Below, piece by piece: positions 35,257 to 44,711 of a stretch of DNA of 64,000 nt. Origin of the DNA: Allomyces macrogynus ATCC 38327 (lineage: Eukaryota; Blastocladiomycota; Blastocladiomycetes; Blastocladiales; Blastocladiaceae); the NCBI GenBank assembly GCA_000151295.1, contig GG745331.1, positions 1,161,516 to 1,225,515 on the forward strand, in the 5' to 3' direction. A model generated the notes under the pieces. It saw only the letters and a program-made list of their open reading frames with translations. It was not told the origin of the DNA and did not search any database. Both the position numbers and the translations under genes were made by a program. Position 1 is the first letter of the stretch; every line of letters begins with the position of its first letter.

Positions 35257-38200
35257 TCACGACGGATGCACCCACTTAATCTGCCCGTCGGTCCCGCACG
35301 TCAGCACGTACCCGTCACCCGCGACAATTTGCGTGATCCCACTCAGCGCCGCCTAACCATGATTCTCACGCGTCAGCGACTTTCACTCCTTCATTGCCCG
35401 CTGTTCCCGAAACTGCGACGTACCGGCATCTTGTCGAGCGACGGCATCAAAAACTTCTTGCCTGGGTGCAAGTTCTTGAACACGGCCGTTTCGACGGGCG
35501 GCGGCGCCGCGCTCGTGGTCGCCTTGGCCAGGTCCCACACTTTCAGCGTGCCGTCGGTGGACCCCGAGTAAATCGTGGTCGATGTGACAGCGAGCGCCGC
35601 GATGGTGCTCCCGTGCGCCTGGAAAGAGGCGACGGGCTTGGTCTGCCGCATGTCCACCACGTCTATGCGTCATAGCGGGATGAGTACATGCGGTTGAGAG
35701 TACGGTGCGTGCTGGGTGAGAGAAGAGGAAACACGCACGAATATCGCCCTTCTTGCCGCCCGACACGACATAATGCCCGTTGTAGGCGACCGCCGTCGCG
35801 CCCGACTCATGCAGGTGGTACCCGCGCACGCGCGCCGACTGGATTGGGAGCAACGTGTCCCAGAGCGCAACATTGTGCCTAGGTGCAAGCAAAGAGCAGT
35901 CAGTGTAGTTCACTCCAAGCGATCAAATCAAGCACGACTCAACACGCACAGATGCCCCGGCGACGAACCCGCCGATACCAACAACGTGCTGCACCCGAAG
36001 AACCGCACGTCGCCCGTATACCGCACGTGGCACGGCAAGACTGAAATCGGCGCCAGCGTCGCCAAATTATGCACGGCCACCTCGCCCACCGAGTCCCCGA
36101 CCGTAATGCGCCCACCCGCCGGATCGATCTGCATACAATGAATCCGCGCGGCCCCGTACGTCGCGCGGCGCACCTCGTCGCGCGCGCCAAACGGCCACAA
36201 CGAAATCGTCGAGACCGAATCGGTCCACTCGGCCGCGGCATCTAGGTTGCAGGGCAGCGTAAGCAACCAAACCATAACCACCGCACAAAAATCAAAGCCC
36301 CACACGTACAGAAATCTAAACGCGGATGACTCGCGACATGCACCGCTGACGCCGGCCGCACGAGCACCGCGCCCGCATCGCTCGTGAGCCCCGCCAAAAA
36401 CGATTCCGAGTGACTGCGCGCAAGATGCACCTTTTTCAACAGACTCACGTCCGTACTGAACCCGCGAATTCCGCCCTCCATGAGTACATTGTTATCCGTC
36501 GACGCCGACGCGACCAGCGCCGGCGGGTTGGTTGCCGGCACGGGTGCGGGCACAGGGGACTCGCCACGCGCCGCTGACGTCGCGCGAAACGCGCGTTCCA
36601 CGTCGAGTTCCACGACGAGTTTCGGCAGAGCGACAATGACGGATGCGGCGTCGGGACCGAGACACAGGGAGGTCACGGCCGTGTCCTGCTTGAACAGGGT
36701 CTCGGCCACGAGCGGCCCGTTCGAAACCAGCACCGGATCCTCCAGCACCGGCTCGGCGGCAGCGGCGGCCACCTCATCGAGCCACGCCGGACTCCACTGG
36801 ACCGCGGCAAACACTTCCTGCTGCGCGCTACCCAACCAGTCATCGGCCGGCGAGTGAATTCCCGTCTTGGTCACGAGAATTCGCTGCTGCGCGCGCGTCG
36901 TGCGCACGGCCATGAACGGTAAACACGTTTCCGCGGCAAAGTACCGCATTTGCTTGGACCATTTCGACGCGAACGTGCGAATCGCGACTTCCACGCGCGA
37001 CGTGACCATACGCTGCGCGAGATACTCGAGAACCAAGTGCTGCGACGCGACATCGTGCATGTGCGGCTGGATTTCGGTGACGAGGGACTTGAGTGCGGAT
37101 GCGACTTGGTCGGCGTCGGCACGTTCAGTCGGGAGTAAGCGCGGAACGTGCCGCAAGACGGCAGCGAGAGCATAGTACTTGCTCGCGTCGATTAGGACCT
37201 GCACGAGGATCAGGACCGTGCCGAGAGCCACGGGGACCGCCAGTTGGTCGGGCGACGGGAACGTGATGGCCGTGTTGACGGCGGGCGATGTGGTCGGGAG
37301 GGCAAACGTGTTGAGGATCTGCAACGCCGCGCGCAGCGACATTTCCGGGTCGTGCCGGTCATAGTGCAGGAGCAGGTGCGAGACGCGCGCCATGTACAGC
37401 GCCGCATCGGCCTTGCCCGTCACCAAGCTCGCGTGTGTCGGCGCGAGCGTGAGCCGGCACGCGCGGTCGACGGCGCCCTGGTCCTCGGGCACAACAAGCT
37501 TGGCGAAATTATCAAAGTAAAGATCGTCGCGCATCTCGGACGTGGCGACCGTATAGACTGACTCGGCGGCGGCCCAGCTGAACAGGGCGTCGTCGCACTT
37601 CAAGACCAGCGCCTTGTCGTCGTCATTCACAATCACGTCTGCATCATCACCACCACCAAACATGGCCGCAAACGCATCGACGACGGGCAAGCCCTGCAGG
37701 ACGAGCCGGTTCAGGTACGGCACGTTGCGCGCGTGGTACCAGGCAAGCACTTCGCTCGTGACGCGCTTCTTGTCGGCGCTTGTCGCCATGGCCGCAAACA
37801 TTTGGTTCCCGAGCTTGGCGTCCATCGATTGGTAGAGCAAGTACAGTGCCGGCGACGTGACGGCCGCCGCGTCCATCGACCGCTCCCCGAGCATCCACGC
37901 CGTCATGACCGTGTAGCACGGATGCCCGCCCAGCGTTCCCTGCGGGTCGGCACGGACATAGTCGGCAATTGGTTGCACCGACTGGTTCGTGCACTTGGCC
38001 GTGAGCAGCGCGAGCTGCGGGTCGTTCAAGTTCTTGAGACATACCGTGACCGCGTCCCCCGGCGACTCGGCGAGCAGGAAAAACGCGGCGGCCAGCTCGT
38101 ACCGCTGCTTGCCGAGCAAAACAAACGCGTTCTTGAGCGCCGACTTTCTCCACTTATCGTTAGCCTCCTGGCCCAAGAAATTCGTCATGAGCTGCTGCTC

Positions 38201-41200
38201 GGCGTGGCCATTCGCCTGCTTCCACAACGTGTGCATGAGCTTCTTCTTGCCGAGCATCAGGTAAAACAGGAAACAGTCGTGCGGGTTCTGCGCTTTCCGC
38301 CACTGGTGCCGTGCGATAATTTCGACCATCGTGTGCAGCGCGTCCGTGTGCGTGAGCCACCACCCAACCCCCAACTCTTTGGCCACGTCCCAGGTCGCCG
38401 TGAATGCGCCGTTGATGTGTTCCACGAGCGCCGGCTGGTCGTCGGAAAAAAACGCGAAAGCCATAGTCTCGGGCGTGAGTGGCGGCGCGCGCACGTCGAG
38501 TTTCGCCAAGTGTGCAGAGAGGACCAGGTCCCACCGGACGCGCTTGCCGTTATCATCCATGGAGGCCGAGACGGGTTCGCCGACGGCGTCGAGGATCGCG
38601 ACGAGCCACTTGCACTCGACCGTGTTTTGCGCGAGCAAGATCTCGCGCAACGCGCGCGCCTTTTCCGGGTTGAACGTCTTGGTGTCGACCAGGTCCCTGG
38701 ATTGTGGTCAGCACACGCGCGAAGTCAGTTCCGGAACCATCATCACCAGCAACATAAAAAGAAATGAAGAAGCACGTACAAGTCGGCCGTCGCGCTCTCA
38801 AACAAGAAATCCAGCTCCTTCCCCGCGCCACCGGACCCACCGCCCTCCACCTGCTCGAGCACCGCCCAGGGCACGACTGGGACCGTATGAGGTCTGGTCC
38901 CATGCTTGAGCACGTAATACAGGTGATTGAACGTGGCCTGCACGTACTCGGGCGCGTTCCATTTGAGCCACTCACGCAAGACCGCCGGTGCGGCGGGCGC
39001 CGGCATCGCCACCTTCAACGACGTTTCCGCCAACGTCGTCGGCGGAGTGACGTGCACGAGCGTGTTCCCCGCAAACGCGACCAAGTCCCCCGTCGACGTC
39101 CACTCGACGGCGCGCACGGGCACGTCAAATGCCTCAGTGTAAATTGGTTTCCACGCGGACTGCGCGAGGTCTTCAGCCGACGCGTGCGGCGCGTAGACGG
39201 TGAGCGTGTTGTCGGCGGCGACGGCGAGCATTGCTGAGAGCGTCGGGAGCGGGAACATGGCCATCCCCGCGACCTTGTCGATCGTGAGCGTGGTTTCGAT
39301 GTGAATGTGGTGGTTGGCCGCGCCCACGTGCAGGATCGTGACAAGGCCGGTCGATGCGCGCGCGGTGATTTTGCGCCCCGACGCGACGAGTTGGACGAGG
39401 TTGGTCAGCGACTGGATGGATTGTTCGGCCACGACTTGACCCGCAGAATCGAGCAGGAGCACGTCGGTCCCGCGCACCGTCACGGCGTGGTACGGCGCGT
39501 CTGCGTCAAAGAACGCGGCAACGTCGGCCGAGTGGAACCGCTCATTTACGGCGTCGAGGTCCGGGAGCGCGTACACGGCGAGTTCGTCGCGCGCAATCAC
39601 TGACACCCGCCACCCCTCTTCGTGGCGCCACGCGCGTACCGCGAGAATGCCGTCCATCGACACTCGCTTCGTGCCGCACCGCACCTGGTCGCCGTGCACC
39701 GTGACCGTCGGCACCGCCGTATCCAGCGGGAAACACCGGTCCTCGGTCGAATCCACATGCAGTCGCACGTGCGGCATCAACCCATCCGCGCGCGTCTGGC
39801 ACGCGACCGACGTGCCCGCCGTCCACGCGATCACTTCCGTCCCAGCCTGTGTGACGAGATCGGAGTCACCCACACGCGTAATCGCGTACGGTCCGTCGGC
39901 GGGCCGGTCGTGGTGCCCCGTCCATTCGCGCAAGAGGACCAGGTGCCCTTCGTGCCCGACGAGGAGCGGTGCAAGGTGCGCGGAGAACAGACCGAGCGAG
40001 CCCATGGCCGAGCACCCAAGGAGAAGCACATGGTCACACGCGGGCAGGAACGTCTGGTGCATGACGCGCAGGTGCGCGAAAAACGCGAAATAGGCCGGGT
40101 GCGTTGCGTTGGGGATGGTCGCGACGAGGTGCAGTTGGGTCCCGCCCGACTGCCGGCTCAGATTCTGGTGACATTCGCAAGGTTAGATGCGTCCTGTTGA
40201 CCAGAATCCCCACAAATGCACCGTACCGAAATGCCAAACACGAGCAGCGTGCCGTCCGGCTGCACCGACCCGATCAAATCGTCGTGGGGCTTCATGCGCG
40301 CGGCCAAGTCCGGGTCCGTGTTGGGCAACTCCTTGCCCGCGCGCCGTGCCAAGAAGGACGGTGGTTCCGGTCGCGGCGCAATCTTGTCGAGGTGCAGCCA
40401 CGTGTAGGTGACGAGGTCCTGGTCGCTGGCCGTGTGGAAGGCGCGCGCGTCCAGGGCCAAAATCATTTGGAAGGCGCCAACGTCAGGACACCACGCCCAA
40501 ATGCGACCGACGCCGTCGGCGCCGTTAGTGAGCAGCGTGCATTGGCCCTCGGATCTGGGCGCGGAGGGGACAAGTGAGCAGAGCTTTCGACAATTGAGGG
40601 ATTGGTGGGCGGAAAACGTACTGCTGCCAGGTCAGCGACGTGATGGCGCGCGGGTGCGGCAGAAAGTAGAAGTCGTAGCGCGCCCTCGAAAAGGTTCCCT
40701 CTGCGGTACATCCGGCCGAACAGGTCAGTCTCCCGTTCAACGCAATCGATGGGGGAGAAGTAATAACGAACCAGCATCAGCGCGCCAAACCTTGACCAAC
40801 CGATCGTCGTCGCCTGCGGCAGCAAGGCATTCCAATCCGGGCGAAAGGCTCAGGTACGTGATGGGCTGTCCGCACGGGAACGACCATGCGCACGTCCACG
40901 TTGTCGTGTTCCAGAGCTGAATGGTCAAACTGGCCGATAAAAGATCGTCGCCGCGCCAGAGCAGCGCCGTCGCGGGTCCAGACTTGGGGTCGAGCGTCTC
41001 GATGTGGCTCTCGGTCCACAGGTGGCCTTCCTAGCGTCGGATCAGCGGGTGAGGAGGCCCGGAAAGCGGGAAAACACGTCGGATCAAGGAGTCACGAACC
41101 AGGTTCGAGAGCTTGTAGACAATGATTCGGCCGTCATCCCACGCAGCAGCAATCTGTCCAGGGGGACAAGGGAACGTCAGCGATAGCACTGACCGACGAG

Positions 41201-41642
41201 CACTTGAGAGGAAAGATCACGCCGTACGTCGCCCGAAGAAGCATGCGCGGCAACGGCCGTGACGCGCGGCGGGACCTTGGCATCAAACTGTGGCGGCGGT
41301 CGCAGCGTCTGCACAGGCGTGAAGCCTGGGCTCAAGTCGCAAATCTCGACACGGTCCTCTTGCGACCCGTACACCTACCGACGGGGCCCGAGCAGGAGCC
41401 GTCAGCATGGGCGCATCCAAGACCGGATTGCAGACCCATTATCGGCTCGCTCTACGCTCGCTGATTGTCGAGATCATGGGCACTGTCGCGGAGAACCGTT
41501 GGCGCACGCTGGATCACGGCAAGTCGCGACATAGCGACGGGACCGGGAGGACACTCACGACGTAGGTGGCGGCATCGTGTTGCGCATAGACGGTGTCGAC
41601 GCAGTTGGCGCGGGCAACGCCCTCAAGGCGGTGGGCGGGCAT
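35257..41642 (-). CDS. RAV1: RAV1/rabconnectin-3 alpha (DMXL) homologue, V-ATPase assembly factor
   Basis: Rav1 is the scaffold of the RAVE complex, which reassembles V1 with V0 of the vacuolar H+-ATPase. The gene starts at 41642 (MPAHRLEGVARANCVD) and contains several short-intron exons; I did not resolve every junction in the first 1.5 kb. N-terminal WD-type segments include VYGSQEDRVEICDL, TIQLWNTTTWTCAW and ARYDFYFLPHPRAITSLTW. A long exon (about 40140-38760) carries further beta-propeller sequence. The conserved Rav1 C-terminal domain lies in about 38690-36300, with NPHDCFLFYLMLGKKK, WRKSALKNAFVLLGKQRYELAAAFFLL and DAVTVCLKNLNDPQLAL. After it comes another WD block: GYHLHESGATAVAYNGHYVV, VASFQAHGSTIAALAV, IYSGSTDGTLKVWDL and a last exon ending DGQIKWVHPS. 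The gene shares an upstream region with the divergent mitochondrial-type gene. Confidence 0.88.
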
Positions 41643-41852
41643 CGTTGGGTGGACAAGCGGAGCGGCACGACTGGCGCGTGGGTCGTCGAACACGACGCTT
41701 GCTCGGCGCGGTCACGTCGTGTCGAGATCACAACCACCAAACCACCGGAAACCGATCGCAACAGCGGCCATCTCCCCTCCTCTCTCGGCACGCTCGACAA
41801 CCACGACGACGACTACGACGACGCTGCCGGCACGCTGCTACCAGCCCACACC
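41643..41852. promoter_or_regulatory. bidirectional promoter region between RAV1 and a mitochondrial-type gene
   Basis: There are only 210 bases between divergent start codons. GC-rich on the RAV1 side and ACGACG-repetitive near 41805-41825. No TATA box is apparent. Confidence 0.45.
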
Positions 41853-42509
41853 ATGATGCGCTCCGCTCTGCCCGTGCGGGCCCTGCGCACCGCTGCCGCC
41901 ACCGCCCGCAATCCCGCGCCCCGCACCACTGCGGTCCGCCATACTTTCGCAACCTCCAACGACGATGCACCCAGCCCCGGCACGCAGGTCCACCCTCTCC
42001 CCGCCGACGCAACGGGCCGCATCGCGCTCTCGCTCTTCCCCAAATCCGGCCCGGCACACGCCGTCGTCGGGTGGACGCGCACGCCCACGAGCAACGGCAC
42101 CGACCTGCGGCCTGCCGACTTTGCGGAGAACCCAGCGTTTGTCGCGCACCTGCACAAGGTGCTGAAAGACCATGCGCACGAGGACGGTGACCTGGTCGCG
42201 CTCGCCAAGCACCAGAAGATTGGGTGGATGCACGTTGCGGATCAGCGCAATCCGCCGCCATGGGGCCGGTACGTCGTGCGCATTACGATGGAACAGAGGG
42301 AGGTGACTCGGACGCTGATCATGATCGTCGTGGACAGAATCCCGGACCCGGACGACATTATCGGCTCGGTGCAGCTCGACGGCGAGGGTCAGATCCGTGC
42401 GCATTCCTACCAGCCGATGCCGACGCACCGGATTGTCTCGAACCATGGCCTCTTCCAGCTGTCCCCGTTCTTGCACGAGAAGCTGGTGCAGAGCTTTGGA
42501 TCAAAGTGA
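41853..42509 (+). CDS. conserved protein of unknown function, probably mitochondrial
   Basis: An intronless frame of 218 aa. The N-terminus MMRSALPVRALRTAAATARN is rich in Arg, Ala and Thr with no acidic residues, a typical mitochondrial targeting sequence. The mature part contains DLRPADFAENPAFVAHLHKV, GWMHVADQRNPPPWGRY, IPDPDDIIGSVQLDGEG and the C-terminal YQPMPTHRIVSNHGLFQLS. I recall similar uncharacterised fungal proteins with a WMHVAD...NPPPWGR...PEDI..SV pattern, but cannot give a function. The frame is open upstream of the ATG without similarity; the targeting sequence decides the start. An alternative start one codon later (second Met) is equally possible. Confidence 0.75.
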   Translation: MMRSALPVRALRTAAATARNPAPRTTAVRHTFATSNDDAPSPGTQVHPLPADATGRIALSLFPKSGPAHAVVGWTRTPTSNGTDLRPADFAENPAFVAHLHKVLKDHAHEDGDLVALAKHQKIGWMHVADQRNPPPWGRYVVRITMEQREVTRTLIMIVVDRIPDPDDIIGSVQLDGEGQIRAHSYQPMPTHRIVSNHGLFQLSPFLHEKLVQSFGSK

Positions 42510-42706
42510 AATTGATCAAGACATGTAATGGATTTTTGACACATCAACGGCTGGTACCTCTGGACTTGGATCGCGTCAGTCTCCCCTGTCAGTCCCCGTC
42601 CACCCGTTATCATCGATCCTCTCAACCCACTCCGTCGGTCTCTCACTCTCAACCTACACTCTCGATCCATCCTCGACCTTCTCTCTCGGGACCCCACACG
42701 AGCCCC

Positions 42707-44435
42707 TCACTCCTCCCGCTCCACCCCACCCTCCCCACCACCCCCGATCCCCCCGATCCCTCCCGCCGCAGCACTCGCTGCCGCCCACCCGGCGACCCAT
42801 GCAGGCGCCTCCTCCACCCCGTCGGGCTCCTCTTCCACATCCTCATCCCCCGTGATCCCAAGCTCATGCAATTCCTCGTCCAAACTGCGCCCGACCTCGA
42901 CGCGCTCGGCCTCGCTCAACGGGTCGCTGAAAATCGACCAGTTTGAATCGGTCGTCCGGAGCCGCTGCCGCGGTTGGTGCGCGGGGGTGCTGGTGCCCGA
43001 GACCGGCGGCGGGAGGGCGGCGACCGAGTCCTCGTCGTCGAACTCGGTCGGAGGTGAGCGTGGGCGCGTGAGGAGGGTGGGGACGGTCGGGGGGTCTTCT
43101 TGGGGCACGTCGACGTGCGAGGTAGGGTTGAGTGCAGGTGCAGGTGCAGGGCGGGGCGGGGTGGGGTGCAGGGCGAGCGCGGATGCCGTGTCGTCGTCGT
43201 TCTGGTCGTCGGCGCGCGGGATCAGAAAGGGCACGTCAAAGTGGGTTGCTGACCCGTCGTCCGTAAAGTCGAGTAGCCTATATCGGTCGGTGCAGCGCGG
43301 CCAAGTGAGATTGACGTCAGACCCTCGAATATCCGGAAGAAAGACGCGCACCATTCGGCGACGGTCGGGTTGGCCGGCGTCTGAATGCTGGGTTTCCAGT
43401 AAATTTCGCACGCAATGTTGAAGATACCCCACCCCAACTAGCGCGCGATCGTGTCAACACGTTCGATCGGCGTTGCAAACCCGAGGGATAAATACACGAG
43501 CGTACCCGTTTCAGCTCAAACGGCGGCGCCGTCAGCGTGACCGACGCCGGGCGGAAAGTCGGGTGCAAGTGCACGACGACGCGGTCAATCAAGACCGCAT
43601 CGAGGTGCGGCGGGTCGGCGTGCACGTAGAACGTCCACAGGTGCACATTCGACCGGTTGGCGAGCATGTTCTGCTCAGTACCATCACGTCAGACACCAAG
43701 TCCTGCGCGACACCGCCACCCAGATCCAAACCATATAAGTACCTCAATCACATACATGTGCCGGTTGCCAATTGCAAACCGTACTGTAACCTGCCGCCGC
43801 GTCGCCCACACTTGCACTTCCGGGTCGCTCATCCGCGCCTTGACCTGCGCTCCAAACCGTTCACGAACACGGGCGACCAAATCGGCGCGCGGTGTCAGGT
43901 CGGACCACGCGACGGGCTGGCGGCACATGGCGCAGGGCATGGCGCGGTCGACCAGGGCAGCAGCGTCGCCGCCTCCGCCGACGCGGTCCCAGTTGGCGGG
44001 CAGCGCCGGAGACCCGAACATCCACTGCGCGAGACACGGGCCACAGAATGTGTGCGCGCAGGGCGTGGTCATGGCGTCGATCAGGGCGGCGTGGCAGATC
44101 GGGCACGCGGCCCAGTCGGGCAGGTCGGCGTCGGCCTCGGGCGCTGAATTCGGTTCGGTAATGGGCTCGTGGCGCGTGGACGCATCGTCAGCGCCGTCGT
44201 TGCGAGCGCGGGCATGGGGCATGTTGCTGCTGCCGCGGTCGGTACGGCGCGCAGGAGTATCGGGCGGTGTCGGCACGGCATGCAGCGCCGGGTCCGTCGA
44301 CGCGTCGTCGTGCAGTGCCGGCTCGCGTGCGCCGCGGTTGACGGGCTCGAAGACGGCGCGGCGCGGCGTTGCGGGTGGCGTGGTGGTGCTGGCCGTGTTG
44401 CGAGCAGTGGTGGGCGTGTCGTCGCGCGACGCCAT
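42707..44435 (-). CDS. RING finger-YEATS domain protein (one-base frameshift near 43355)
   Basis: The protein combines two domains. Exon 1 (44435-43743) is disordered for about 110 residues, then carries a C3HC4-type RING: CPICHAALIDAMTTPCAHTF, CGPCLAQW, CAMCRQP. Exon 2 (43670-43506) begins a YEATS domain, introduced by VTVRFAIGNRHMYV and continuing with VHLWTFYVHADPPH and VVVHLHPTFRPASVTLTAPP. Exon 3 (43437-42707) continues it with LGWGIFNIACEIYWKP and RFTDDGS-like sequence ending HFDVPFLIP. A one-base deletion at about 43353-43357 separates NPTVAE from MVRVFLPDIRG; one more A in the AA would restore it. YEATS domains read acylated histone lysines; RING fingers are usually E3 ubiquitin ligases. 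A chromatin-directed E3 is an inference. The acidic C-terminal tail is Pro/Glu/Gly-rich. Confidence 0.82.
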
Positions 44436-44711
44436 GGTCGCAGTGGTGGCTGTTGGTCAGCACGGAGGGGGATTTCGGCGAGGAGACTGCGAAGAGGACG
44501 AGCCTTGAACGAGCCTTCGACCAGCGGTGTCGACCATCCTGCCGCGACGCGACAGGCAGGGCGCGCGTGGTCTGACGTGGACTGCGCCTCTGACTCGATG
44601 CTCCCTTGCGTCGAGGCCACCAGCATCTTCGGCATCGTCGACGCGGAGCAATCCCCGTCCACTCAACTATGGCCACGCGCCCAACTTGCTGCATTTAGTC
44701 AAGAAACGATC
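44436..44711. promoter_or_regulatory. bidirectional promoter region between RING-YEATS and POLH
   Basis: There are 276 bases between divergent start codons, with no other feature seen. Confidence 0.45.
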
